A stretch of DNA of 64,000 nucleotides, taken from positions 7,616,598 to 7,680,597 of the forward strand of contig NC_135560.1 of assembly GCF_964340395.1 (NCBI RefSeq), given 5' to 3'. This document shows, one piece after another, positions 35,282-47,200 of this stretch (its first letter is position 1; each line of letters starts with the position of its first letter). The DNA is from Glandiceps talaboti (Eukaryota; Hemichordata; Enteropneusta; Spengelidae). A model generated the notes under the pieces. That model did no database searches. It saw nothing but the letters and a program-made list of their open reading frames with translations, and had not been told where the DNA came from. Both the position numbers and the translations under genes were made by a program.

Positions 35282-35572
35282 GTATTTTTTAAATTACAAT
35301 TATTACCTATGGCACAGACCTATAATAGCACAACTGCCCTTTTATACTTCAACTCTGAGAAGCAATCTACTGCAGCCTCTGTAAGCACATAGAATTACTG
35401 CATTGACATTGCAACCTCTATCCTACCAGGTCCCTCATTATGCAGCTGGGTTGACTACAGCACAATGATATCGTTTCAAATCTTGCCCATGGATTCAAAA
35501 ACAAATGGCAGCGATGAGGCTTAGATCTGCAAATCACAGATCTAAAACAAGTCCCACTCTACCATCATCACG
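35282..35572 (-). mobile_element. SINE-B copy 2
   Basis: On the minus strand it reads from a tRNA-like head (GATGGTAGAGTGGGACTTG) through CTGCCATTTGTTTTTG, GTCAACCCAGCTGCATAA and GTGCTTACAGAGGCTGCAG to TAATAATTGTAATTT. It is the most complete copy of the family in the window, about 290 bp. Confidence 0.75.
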
Positions 35573-37633
35573 ACTCCATGAAAATGAAGAAAGTGAACAT
35601 GATGAACCCAAGAAATACACATTTCAGTTCAATGTATCTAATCAATGATTCCTTTTATTTGTTTGTTTACAATGATATCAAAAACAATATAAAATATTGA
35701 AGGCAAATACTTCTACATTATGACCTGTAAAATAATTTTATTTTGTCATCAAAAATCACAATAATTGCTTTCCCCTTGAAGGTTTTAGTGTCTGAAAATA
35801 ACTAAAAATCTGAAATAGGTCAGGTATTAAAACTTGATTAAAAAATCTTAATTATCTTTACTTTTTTAATGAAATTCATTACAATACTGTTCTTTTTGAC
35901 TTCTTCCAAACATACAAATCTGGTTATTTGTCTGTGTTTTCTAAGGCCTAAAAAATAAAAATTGTTTGGTTCTGGTTACCCAACATAGCTTTTCATTGCC
36001 AACCCTAAACTTTTTAAAACAAATGTATTTGAGAAAAAAATAATAAAAATCATGAAAACTGTGAAGTCTCGCAAGAAATAGTGGATGCAGAAACTTACAT
36101 CAACTTAAAAAGACAATATAAAATTGTTCTTCCAAAATGCAATGGCTGTAAGTCGGATAGGAGGAAACCAATAACACAGAGACCATACAGAAAACAACGG
36201 AAAACATAACTACCTGAACTAGACACTTGCACATGAAAAAAAAGAAGAAATCTACCTACCCCACCTATTTTAAAATTGATCGTAATCGGAACCACACAAC
36301 TTTTTTTAGGCCTAATCTAGTTTTCATGCTTTTTCATCAAAAAATTAGGGTGTACAGTCAACAGAAATACAAATTACACATTCATATTGTCCATTATTGT
36401 TTTTTGTAAACATACAATCATACAAGTTTGTACTGATAAATATCAAAAGTGACACATACAAATCAATCTGATTATCTCTACGGAAAGAAAACTTGATGCC
36501 ATTTACCATAATTGCTTTGAAATCTGAAAGATTCTGGAACTCTCTAGAAATCACAATTAATGCTGTGTAATAGTGCCCTCTATTGGTGAAAATGTGCAAA
36601 GAAGTGTAGCAGCGCCGTCAATATAAATATTGTTTCAAAGCTAAAACAAAACTGTGGTGCAATCTTGATACGATGATAATCCTAATATGGTCCAATATCC
36701 TGGTTATTTAATATTTTTCCAACAAAATTTGAGGCACTTGCATGATAGTGTTTGAAATTAAATTGGTTACATATAACACTACACACCTGCAGTCAACATG
36801 AGAAATCTGGTCTCTTCATCCATGTATATAAATGTCTTGTTTCTTTTACACTGAAGTTCATCATGATTTAATTCTCAAAAATTTACAATTCTCCATAATG
36901 CCTATTGTGTTATCTTTATAAATATCTAAATACTTACTTGTAAGTGCAAGTCAATCTTAGACTATGAACTTATCACCAGAGTTATACTGCCCTCACTGGC
37001 CTCCTGGTGAGAGGGGTTGACTGATGAGTGAGGGCGCCCCATCACGTCATACCTATCCAAATCCTAATTTCCTTCACTTTTCTCTCCACATAACATAGAA
37101 TATTTCATTTGTTATTTTGAGTTTAAATTCATTATTGCAGTCAACTTTGATCTAGAATCAAATACAATTAAAACATGCTTTCATCACTTTCTATATGTCA
37201 ATTTCAAAATAAGTGAAGACGAAAATAAAGACAGAAGCTATATTTTGTTATCGTCGGAGATTAAACCCTTGAAAGATAAAAGAAGTCACAATTCCCATTT
37301 TAATATAAATATTGCACAGTCAAGAAATTTAAGAGTTGAAAAACGTTCCTGTTGGAAAAAGATGAAAATTTTCATCACAATAATGTATAAAATATTGCAA
37401 AGTACAGTCTCTATATATAAAAAAAGATTCAAAACACAATCAGCCAATACCCATAGTGTGCATATTCTTATTTTACACAAAAAGTAATTTATTACTATGT
37501 CATGCAGGTTTCTGAACAAAAGTGAACTCAGATTTGCATATGAATACTGGTTATATTGATTGTTGTGTTTAAAATGTATTCATTTGATCTAACTCTGTCA
37601 CACTGAAATATCACTATCAATCAAGATTTGACA

Positions 37634-37639
37634 TTTATT
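37634..37639 (-). terminator. Candidate PEX11 polyadenylation signal
   Basis: AATAAA on the minus strand about 655 nt after the PEX11 stop codon, the nearest canonical hexamer I found. Transcript ends are not known. Confidence 0.3.
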
Positions 37640-38154
37640 TCAGTAGGTCGAGTGTATTATACAATGTAGGTGACAATATTTCAGGTGGGTTATATCAAAA
37701 CTGTCATATATGACAAACAAAGGCTAAATAAGTGGAAGATTTTGGCGACATCATAGTTCTGTCAGTTGTGTTCACATATGTCAAATCTGAGACAAATGGA
37801 CAGTAACAAAGACAATTTGTGAATTCCAAGATGCCACACATCCCCCATACAAATGTATCACCAGCTGCCACACCTCCCCCCCCCTCTCCCCCCATGCAAT
37901 TACATCACAACAAATTTTGCATCACACATGTGTAAGTTGAGCATTTGTTGTTTTGTGATGGCATTTTGGTAAAACCTGTTTGAGTTGTTGGTCCCTATTG
38001 CTCTCCATTCATTTTTACAGTAGTAACATCAACAATGAATAATCACTATCCATTTCTGTTGGAAAATGATAACAATACAGTTATCTAGTTCATGTCAAAT
38101 ATCGCTAATGTGGAGTTCTTGAAAAAAATGTTGGATTGTCCACTAGACCCAACT

Positions 38155-38250
38155 AGACTGTAAGATACGTTCAGCCATAATCAGCCCACTCTGTACGACA
38201 TGGGTGCTCAGGCTGATAGGTGTGACATGACACGTCATATCTCACAGACT
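38155..38250. mobile_element. MITE, family AGACTGTAAGATATG, copy 2
   Basis: Starts AGACTGTAAGATACG and ends CGTCATATCTCACAGACT. It is 96 bp and lies just beyond the PEX11 stop codon, so it is probably part of the 3' UTR. Confidence 0.7.
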
Positions 38251-38294
38251 AGGAACCCACACATCTACTGTTGTATCCATTGATATCATAAAAT

Positions 38295-38884
38295 CTAAGG
38301 CCTTAGTTTGTAATCACTATTCCAGACAGTCATAACACCAATAACTGATGATATCATTCCTAAAATACCTTGCAATGCGGACGACAATCTTATATATCCT
38401 AAACTTGACAGAGGTAGAAAAATATCTGCGCAATTCTTAAGAGTATCAAGAGCCAAGGGAGGGTTGTCTTGAAGGCATCTGCGTACAAGGCTAACCTGTA
38501 ATACACCTGCACTTATGGAATCAACTGTAGCACCCCCTGAAGTCACATAGCAATTCCGTTGATTGTTATTACTCCCACTGTCATCACTTTTTTTGGATTT
38601 GTATAATCTAAACATGGTTTTGACAAGGAGTAAGATTTCATAGAGATTTCTCGCAAGACTTAAAATCAAAGTTACCAGCCAAAACCTGGCAGACAATTTT
38701 CTGTAGTATTTCTTGTCGAGTTGGAGCAGACCAGTTTTTTCAGCCCAGAGTGCATGATCTACCAGGAGATATATTGCCTGATTGAGTTTGGCCAAGGTTA
38801 TTGTGACTCGTAGAAATATATCCGGCAGATGAATGGTCTTCAGTGTCTCTTGAATCAGGTCAAAACTTTTACCAAATCTCAGCA
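38295..38884 (-). CDS. PEX11B: PEX11 exon 3
   Basis: Encodes residues 61-256 and a TAG stop, carrying most of the PEX11 domain and both hydrophobic segments. The acceptor is TTTTTACAG|TGCTG. The open frame continues upstream to 38993, but that part is intron. Confidence 0.93.
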
Positions 38885-41800
38885 CTGTAAAAATAACAAA
38901 ATTGAAAGTTACAGAATAATGACTGTCTTCTGGTTTTCTGGAAAGGACAACAACTTGAACAAGAAAGTACATTGAATCACAAACATGCTTCATATTTTAC
39001 GTATACCACCTTGAAAAAGGGTATACTGAGATCAATCTGATAAAAATTTGATGAAGTGAATATGGGTCAATTTCTTTCTTTTTTACCTCTGTTTCATTTG
39101 TTTATTGTTATTCGTTTTTGATTTTGTTGTCCCAGGAGTGACAGTCACCTTTCTACGTGATCACTCCTGGAACAATGGGGGGAAAATGACAATAAACGAA
39201 TGAAACAAGAGGTATATAAATAAATCGAGCCGTATTCACCACATCAGATTTTAATTAAAATGTACTGATGTCAGAGTTGGAAGAGGTTTGCCAAAAAAAA
39301 ATTACAGTATTAATTTTCAAAGATTCAACTAACTATGTACTCTTCCGGCCATGAAATAGCCTAGAATCCAGTTGTTTGGGGATTTTTGGTTCTTGTCTCT
39401 ACCCCTACCATGTCTGGCAGTTTGCTAGCAACCATTTAGTGAAACTTAAACTTCAATATGATTTTCTGCAACAATAATTGAATATGGTATGGTAATTATA
39501 TTTAAATCATATTGCTAAACCTTTCATGTTGGTTCTCACCACATGGTGGCGCTATTTATGTCAGCTCACTGAAGGAAAGAATAAAACCCAGTATGAATTT
39601 GCATCTGATATCTGGCCTAATCTTCATTAAAGTAAACAGCCACTAGTGAAATGCCAGGCATGGTAGAGGAAATGCAAGAGGCCAAAATCCCCATGACTGG
39701 ATTCTAAGCTAGCCAAATCTCACATGATTGGATTTTAGGCAAGCCAAATCTCACACGATTGGATTTTAGGTTTAGCCAAATCTCACACGATTGGATTTTA
39801 GGCTAGCCAAATCTCACACGATTGGATTTTAGGTTTAGCCAAATCTCACACGATTGGATTTTAGGCTAGCCAAATCTCACATGATTAGATTTTAGGTATA
39901 GCCAAATCTCACATTATTGGATTTTAGGTTTAGCCAAATCTCACATGATTGGATTTTAGGTATAGCCAAATCTCACATGATTAGATTTTAGGCTAGCCAA
40001 ATCTCACATGATTGGATCTTAGGCTAGCCAAATCTCACATGATTAGATTTTAGGCTAGCCATGAAACAGTCTAATAACTACACAGGACATCTAGCCTGTT
40101 TTATACTAGTCTCGTTATCAACATGTTGATTGTGAGGGCTAGGGAGGTATGATCAGCTAATGATGTATCTCAACAACACAGTAAACAGGCTACAGAACAT
40201 CCCAAGGGTAAGCACCCAGCACCCTAGGAAAAATTTGCCTAGTGTCTAGACTGAGAAGGATAGCCTGACAGACAATAATGAATACAAATGTTGTTCATGG
40301 TCACTTTTATAACAGGATAACTGAATGGGTGACTAGTGTACTGGCAAATATATACACACTGACAATAAAATTACATTAACAAACTACAATCATACGATAC
40401 ACTGTGTATCCATGGTCAACCTCCATGAACAAAATCGCCAACTCATGACATCTGCTAGTAACTAGACTACGTTGATTTGTGTTCTGGTCATACTATTTTA
40501 ATACAATACTGACATCTGTGACCTTTGACCTTGATAACTTACAAGATCAACAGCCAAGGTAATATGTCTTCTACCTCAGTGATGATCAACTGAATCCATT
40601 CTTTACAGTATTGTATTAGTCTTTCCAGTTTGTAAATTTGTAAAAACTGACAACTGATTAAATACTAAGTTGTCATATGCTAGATTGATCATCAAAGAAT
40701 CAAATCTCTCCAAACTTACCATATGAAAGCTTATTACTATTTCTTTTGAAATAATGAAAGAAATTTGGGGTTTCATTGTCTTATTTTCAAGGACATTCAA
40801 TCTTTCATTTTCAAACAGAGTTAGCACATGGTTTTCAGTCAGTATATTGGATTCTCAAATTTAAAAAAAAAACTATTTACAAAACAATTTGTGTAGTTAC
40901 TTCAGATATTTCCTCTTGATTTTAACTGAGAGTGGGTTTGAATTTTCTTGACCAAAGTAACGAAAAAAAGTTTAAGATTTTATATTTCCAATGTGCATAT
41001 TACTAATATGTTAATGTGCACTTGGATATGATTATGACAACTTGTAGAAGTATATGTGTAGTACAAAGATAACTTAACACAGAAACATTCCTCTATTCTG
41101 ACACTTGCTTGCTAGGTTGGTCAAAGTTGAAGGTCATACTATCCCCTAGGGTATAGAACTTAGCCATTGTCCACCAAGCACTGTCCTGTATAATCAATCA
41201 GTTGCTATGTGTCAGTTGACAACTTCTACAACACTTAGAGATTTAACTGATTTATAACCCTGATTTATAACTTATAAAAGTAATAAAACAATAGTGGTGA
41301 TGGTTATCAAAGATATAATATAAAATAGTAGACATAAAAATGCACTAGCTGCAACTGGAATGTTTTATGAAACTGTTTTGTTACATGTAATGATTTATTC
41401 TTAATGATATCGTACACTCTGAATAGTATTGAATCACATGTCATGTGGGTAAATGTATTTGTGAGAAAAATACACTTCTGTCATCAGAAATGTCTTTTTC
41501 GCTATTTGTAAACTTAGTGACCTAGAAATGCAATAAACATATTATTATTATTATTATTATTATAAATATATTTGTGTAAACTATACACATAATATGGTAC
41601 AATAAATCCAATCAAGTTGATTTTGGGGTCTCCACCATCGCACTTTTAAATTTTGAATTTTAACATCAAAACATTAATGACATGACACCTGTTGTCAAAG
41701 TATTCACTACTTTGATAAGATTTGGTAACCTTGGAAACAAAAAGGAGGAAAAAACGTAAACTGGCATGATGTAGTTTCTGTTACTATCTTCCATAATTTT

Positions 41801-43412
41801 GTTTGGGAACCCAGGTAAAGAAATGGGGAATGCTAGTAGATGTTATCTATTTCCTCCCTTAGCAAAAACACTGACCATCCCATAATTTCAAGTAAACCAG
41901 GTTGAACTCCTTCATATTTTGACACCTTCTTTTTCATTGTAATTAGATTTACCTGGTAGTTTATTGTGAGGGGTTATTTTGAAGTTATATGTATATTGCT
42001 TTTTAATTTGAATAACTTACATTTTCTGGTTGCACTAAGTGTGTTCTCCAAATTCTTTATTTTTAGCACCAATTCTTCATCTTTTCCCAGGCCTTTCAAG
42101 GAGGACCATGTAAATTTACTACCATACTGGAAAAATCTAGAATATCCAACAAGAATATATCAATATTTAATTATATATTCCATAATATTTTCCTATTTAT
42201 GAGTTTGGAAAATAAGAGTGGCCATGTCACTATGTGTGGAAGGTGACAAAAACTCTACGATATGAATATGGCTGAAAGAAGAAATATATTGGAGAATATT
42301 GAGTATACCTGCACATACAAAAATTTTTTTTTTTTAAACATTTGACTGATATTTCAAACATCACAAAAGCAATGATGTAGACACATTGATTGTCATGATA
42401 ATAATTTTTGTCATTATGGTCGTTGTCATCGTCGTCATTGTTGTCGTCCTCATCATCATTGTCGTCGTCGTCATCATCATCACGTGATTTACTATTTTCA
42501 AAATGAAAGAAAGAATAATTGGGACTGTATGCAAATGTTTTCTTTGTGCTATTGACAACTCTTACTCATTTCACATTTATTTTTTTATTTTTTATAAAAA
42601 CGTGATTTACTTCATTTACTGGATGAGTTCATCAACACAATGGCAATTATAGTACATCATGTTGTGATGATATAAACATTTGAAAGTAAAAATATGTGCA
42701 AATAAAAAAGAAGTTAAAAGAAATTACACTGAAAAGGAATTTGGATTAAAGCGAACTGTGCTGAATAGAAAAAGAATGATATATCTAGACAAGTAATGAA
42801 TGGGATTTCTTAATAGTGTATGGTTTACTGAAATCATGTTCAAGGCTGCAATTTATGGCACTTTATAGTAAAGATACACCTTTAAGTTAGTCTAGTTCCT
42901 CTACAGTATCGTTACGATTTGGGTAGAAATCACATTTGGCATCCAGACTATGATACACTCCATTTGAGATAATCATGTACGGTAGTAATACCAGTATTGG
43001 GGGTGGGGGTTGGGGGTATGATTATTGAAATACTGAACGTGGTTAAACAATGAGTATTAGTACGGGACTAGTCGATTCAGACAATTCCCTAGAAATAGTA
43101 GAAAAAATTGGAAAGGGGCACCTCCACAATCGAGGCCCGACTCTGCATGTAATACTCAGCCTATGCAAGCAAGTTTGTACTGCAGGCAATACATTGAAGT
43201 ACAGCACATTCGTTTAGGACATCGACATCAAGGGTTTTTATCCATAGATGTTGTACATCTAGGGTCTATCCTCCATTTATCGGTTTCAAGGACATGCTGA
43301 CCAGCATAGCCCAGACAATCACATGAAATCTACCGGTCGGTACCTACCTGCACACTTTATCCCTTCCTGAAGTCTGGGCATTTAATTTCACGATAGCACT
43401 CACAATGTCCAT
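38295..43412 (-). CDS. PEX11B: PEX11 (A/B type), peroxisomal membrane protein, 3 exons
   Basis: The exons 43412-43348, 42136-42021 and 38884-38295 give 256 residues (human PEX11B 259). Known role: PEX11 inserts in the peroxisomal membrane, tubulates it through an amphipathic helix and recruits fission factors. What is seen: an N terminus resembling PEX11A/B (QTSGRDKVCRFFQY), TRKLLRFGKS (58-67), LRVTITLAKLNQAIYLLVDH (85-104), a hydrophobic span at about 127-149 (FWLVTLILSLARNLYEI), a polar loop, the C-terminal LQDNPPLALDTLKNCADIF, and a final hydrophobic helix ending YKLRP, close to the LRLKP end of human PEX11B. PEX11G fits worse. Vertebrate A and B are duplicates of one gene, so the symbol is only nominal. 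It is divergent with WDR93. Confidence 0.93.
39091..39212. mobile_element. Hairpin element with GTTTCATTTG...GTTTATTG termini
   Basis: GTTTATTGTTATTCG pairs with CGAATGAAAC/GACAATAAAC on the right, and CCAGGAGTGA pairs with TCACTCCTGG near the loop. This gives an imperfect hairpin of about 120 bp. Confidence 0.6.
39357..39711. mobile_element. MITE-like element, family TAGCCTGGAATCC, copy 3
   Basis: The left end TAGCCTAGAATCCAG and GGGGATTTTTGG match, inverted, CCAAAATCCCCATG and CTGGATTCTAAGCTA at 39682-39711. At about 355 bp it is longer than the other copies. CCATGAAAYAG stands at both outer limits if the adjoining minisatellite is included, which may be a target duplication. Confidence 0.6.
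39711..40062. repeat. Minisatellite of 31/33-bp units, 11 copies
   Basis: The unit is AGCCAAATCTCACATGAT plus TGGATTTTAGGCT, with two length classes (GGCTA versus GGTTTA or GGTATA junctions). The TGGATTTTAGGCTA part is the right terminal repeat of the adjacent MITE. It lies in PEX11 intron 2. Confidence 0.9.
41338..41640 (+). repeat. Dispersed repeat, family D, copy 2
   Basis: Ordered phrases GCACTAGCTGCAACTGG, GAATAGTATTGAATCACATG and ACACATAATATGGTACAATA match 13703-13890, interrupted here by an (ATT)n microsatellite at 41543-41564. Confidence 0.65.
42021..42136 (-). CDS. PEX11B: PEX11 exon 2
   Basis: Encodes residues 22-60: FFQYGSKF, a charged stretch, then KNLENTLSATRK, equivalent to LESHLSLGRK in PEX11B. 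The acceptor is ATTCTAG|ATTTTTCC and the donor AAAT|GTAAGT. The phases fit both neighbours (2 in, 1 out). 116 bp. Confidence 0.9.
42137..43347. other. PEX11 intron 1 contents
   Basis: A CATCAT/CGTCGT trinucleotide tract spans about 42395-42482. No transposon or exon was recognised in the rest. Confidence 0.5.
43348..43412 (-). CDS. PEX11B: PEX11 exon 1
   Basis: Encodes residues 1-21 and two bases of codon 22. It is too short to appear as an open frame of its own. It was found from homology (SGRDK like QGRDRL in PEX11A) and the donor TGCAG|GTAGGT. 65 bp. Confidence 0.88.
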
Positions 43413-43986
43413 TGCGACCCCTGCTTTTTACAACGTCCAAAGTGCAACACACCAATCACGTCAAAAAGAAAACTAATCCCCTGGTTGATAGACTGATTAG
43501 CTAACTGCATGTACTACTAGGTGTGACTGTGAGTGAGACATGTCGAGTAAGAGACAAGAGAATGTAGCAGGTGATCAGGTGATCGAGTAATCGGAGCAGA
43601 GGTCAATGAACTTCAGGATAGTTGACCTTTGTTTGTCCGATATTTTGACGTCTTTCGGTGTTATGCCCTTACAACTAGTATATCAAAACATATCAATGAT
43701 ATGCTGTTTAACAGAAAAAGATAACAAAACAGTTAAGTCAATACCCGCTTATTTGCTGACGAAACCAATAAAATGTTACTAACAAAGGGCACAGCACAGG
43801 TCTTCTCGCGCTTATCAGTGATCTCGTTCATTGCGAGACTTATCGTCGAGAAGTCGTGAGCTCGTTGCTAGATTGAAAATGGCGTCCTAGCAGCGAAGCT
43901 GTACTGTAATGACAAACAAGTATTTTTCGTTTTTAATACATTAAGTGTAATTTTTCGTCAAAAATCTTAGTAGAGGAACCTTAACA
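43413..43986. promoter_or_regulatory. Bidirectional promoter PEX11/WDR93
   Basis: 574 bp separate the two divergent start codons. Seen here: CCAAT boxes (ACACCAATCAC near 43448 and AAACCAATAAAA near 43763), a YY1-type AAAATGGCGTCC near 43877, and GTTGCTAG near 43865 resembling half of an RFX X-box. The last 200 bp before WDR93 are richer in CpG than their surroundings. Transcription starts are not determined. Confidence 0.6.
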
Positions 43987-44244
43987 ATGCCGGTGTACGT
44001 TCGGAAAAACTTGCTGTCAATAACTCCACCGTCGCTGAGTGAACTTTTGAGCGACGATGATGAGTTTCTCACTGATCCCGAACAGTTGCACGACCAACTT
44101 CCACAACCATTTCGTATGGTTGATAAACTCCTGAACTATCTTGTCGATGATGTATGGGAAATAGTAAGTAGTAGAGAAGCTGTGAGGCTAGAAGAAAAAT
44201 CCCGCGTACGACCACCGCAATATGAATGTGCAGTTCAGATGCAG
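43987..44244 (+). CDS. WDR93: WDR93 exon 1
   Basis: Residues 1-86, with the acidic LLSDDDEF stretch and the LPQPFRM segment. The donor is ATGCAG|GTGAGT, phase 0. The start context is AACAATGCC. Confidence 0.92.
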
Positions 44245-47200
44245 GTGAGTGCATTGATGTAAACATCGTTGCAATTTTGACTTGTTTACAAATTTGTACA
44301 TCAACTTCAAGTGAACTTAGAGTTTTGTTTTCTGATATAAATAATTATTTCCATTGGAAATTCTAATGAACACAGTTTTTCCGAATTACCCACTTTGAAT
44401 TTATGTGTATTTTTGTATTTGTTAACTTGCATGTATTTATTTGTTATTCCCATCTTTGTATTAAGTGTTATTAACATAATTTATTATTCATTTATTTATG
44501 AAATATAGTGTATTAATAACCTGTATGACAGGTATTTGCAGAAACAATAGAAACGTATTTTAAGATGAAATCATTATCATTTTCGTAGGCAAATGATTGC
44601 TTTCACGAGGTCACTGCAGGATATTCTGTATAAATTTATAACAAAATTTGCACTTGAGTTAGAATCAAGCAAAATATTATTATGTGACATTATGTGTTTT
44701 AATGTAGGGTTTGTTAGTTATACATTTTATATCTATGAAGCCTGTCCATTCCTACAAACACTATTCTAGCTACTGCCACCACAATTTATTTGAGTGCATC
44801 CAACTACATGTATACACAGGATTTTCAGGACATCTTCCCAAGGAATCTGCACTGTGTTGTTCATTGATGAAATGAAATTATAATTCCTACATTTATTATC
44901 GACAGGATTGTGGAACTTCTACTTGTCTAGCAGACAGCAAAGATGGCCGCTATATCTTTACAGGCTTACCAAATGGTCTTGCCATTATTGATGCTGCCAG
45001 TCAAAGTAGACTGGGTCAGTGGGAAGAAGATAATGTTGAAATAACCGGTATGCATGTATGTCTGATGACAGTACAAATGTACCTGATAGCCACCATTGAT
45101 GATATGGGTAGGTCAAGTTTAACTAGCCGTGGTGATTTCCTTTCTTTTGTATTTCTTTGCTGCTGACTGTTTCTGCACATGTGTGAAAATTGTATATTAA
45201 TCTCTTTATGGAAAAACTGAAAATAAGTAGACCAGGGTGGAGGGTCTATGAGTAGACACAGGCTACCTACAACACTAAAAAAGAAACAAACAAAGTAAAA
45301 TGAGTTGTTTATGCCATAGTTTGCGCAAACCCATTTTGAAATTCAAATGCAAAAAAAAAGGAGAGAAGCAGACAGACTGATATTTGAGTTATGTGTTAGG
45401 GTCTGTTCAGGTAATGTGTGTCAATTGACGTGGAGGGTCTATGGTTTCTACTACAATGGTGTATGGGCATGTTGGCATTTTGAGGGTTCATGGTGCAAAA
45501 TATTTTGCAAATGTTACCCCTCAGATTTTGCTTACCTTATATTACACCTATATTCTGTCGTTTTGAAATAAGAAAGATTGATTTTTTAGATTATAAACCT
45601 GTAAGTGACTTTAAGTTTCTATATTTGTAGGTGTATGTAGATTGTTCTGCTGTGCCTTTGAAGGTCTTCATTTATTGAAAGTTATGAATGAAAGTGATAG
45701 CAGTTCCAAGACAGTGGCTTCCAAGTGTCAGTTATCACATGAAGGAGACTATGTAGCTATCACTCTTGAAAGTAAGTATAACTCAACAAAATTACCACAA
45801 TTTGAAATTACAGTAGTGCTACCCATTGATTTTCAGGACATGTTCACAGATAATCAGTCTGGTACGCTACAGTCTGTTGTACGCTATGGTTCTGAATGAT
45901 TCTGACCAACATTTCAGGCCAAAGCCTGCTGTGAAATAGTGCCCCCAGTGGCTAAAACTGTACAATTTTTTGTTTTCATGATAACCAGAATATGACATTT
46001 AATTGTTCAGTGACTGTGAAATCTGCTTCCAAACTTGAAATCATCATGTGTGCAAGTGTACATGGGTGTAGAGACTACTAAAGCAAATTATTTTCCATAT
46101 TTAAAACTGCAATCACCTTGTCATCTTTTCAGGACCAAAAATGACAAGGTGGATATGTATGATAACTTTGACTGATAGTGCATTTTTTTTATACAGATGG
46201 TACAGATTGCTGGATAGAAATCCACAAACTACCTCGTGACAATTGGATACGAGAATTTGAAGCTGCTCATGCCACAATGCTAAAACAACAGCATCCACCA
46301 AAACCGCCATCCCCAGTGGAGAAAACAGTAAGTCACACTACAGTGGTGAAGAAATTACTTAACTGCTATTATTCCTTGTGGTTTTTGGTAACTCATCTCA
46401 CTTTCTTAACTTGTATCTTTGTAATATAAGCCTAGAAAGTGGGATGAGTTAAATATTTTCATTTAGATCATTGACCACTATGGCTAATTTTGTATGTATG
46501 GATTATAATTGATAACAAAGAAACATATGTGAGTTAAATTTTTTCATCAGAATTTTGTAGAATTCTTGTCACCTGAAATAGAATTTCATCACCTATAGGC
46601 ACCTAATAATGATGACCATTTGATGTCTTGGTCAACATGACTTCTGCTCCATTCCCTAAACTTGGATTACTATAGGTATGCATGGGAATAAGTCAACATT
46701 CTTGTTCTAACTTCTAACTTAATTCTCTAACATGAAATAAGGTATTATTATAGGTATCCGGAGTTCATAAATCAAGCCTTCTTAGATAGTATGTTGATCA
46801 AAGATGATTCATTACTGACTATGAAACCGTTATTTCTTTGTTTGTGTTACAGGAAACTGATGGTGCTGATGGTGGTGTTGAGTTCAGTCATCCATCAGAA
46901 GGTCCTGTAGCTGCTGCAAGTCTAGAGGCATTAGACAAAACTGCTGGAAGCAGAAGTCAGGTAAGACATACATGTATTCTGTACGATATGACATGTTGTG
47001 GTACCCTCATGCATTGGCCTATCTCTCAAAAGAGAAGCCGATGATGGCACAGCAAGATGACATATCTTACAGTCTAGTAAGACATACACCATGACAGTCA
47101 CAAACCATTAGCGGTCCAAGTGCAACAAACCCGCGGGCTTGCCTGGCGAAAACGGGTGTCATAAAAGTTGTTTGCATCTCTAAAGCTGTTTGTAGCGTTA

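Larger units (their letters stand above)
30061..38294. other. Intergenic region MRPL54-PEX11 (convergent, 8.2 kb)
   Basis: No further gene can be supported; the open frames here are short and lack homology or splice context. It holds a partial TTCTC MITE (30611), a large foldback (31459-32010), an 85-bp direct repeat (about 32740-32900), a TAGCC MITE (33918), a TGTAAGAT MITE (34308), TATG microsatellites and SINE-B copy 2. 35590-37850 is AT-rich with nothing recognised. A poly-C run lies at about 37868-37890. Confidence 0.6.
38885..42020. other. PEX11 intron 2 contents
   Basis: Holds a hairpin element (39091-39212), a TAGCC MITE whose right end has become an 11-copy minisatellite (39357-40062), a family D repeat (41338-41640) and an ATT microsatellite (41543-41564). 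40070-41330 shows nothing recognisable. Confidence 0.6.
44245..46852. other. WDR93 introns 1-4 contents
   Basis: Introns 1, 2 and 3 (44245-44905, 45108-45630, 45772-46196) show nothing recognisable. Intron 4 (46328-46852) contains a decayed TTCTC MITE. Confidence 0.5.

Noticed and set aside
38885-38993. Upstream extension of PEX11 exon 3 beginning MKHVCDSMYF
   Set aside because: A good acceptor (TTTTTACAG) lies at 38885, the extension does not resemble PEX11, and exons 1 and 2 with correct phases were found upstream.
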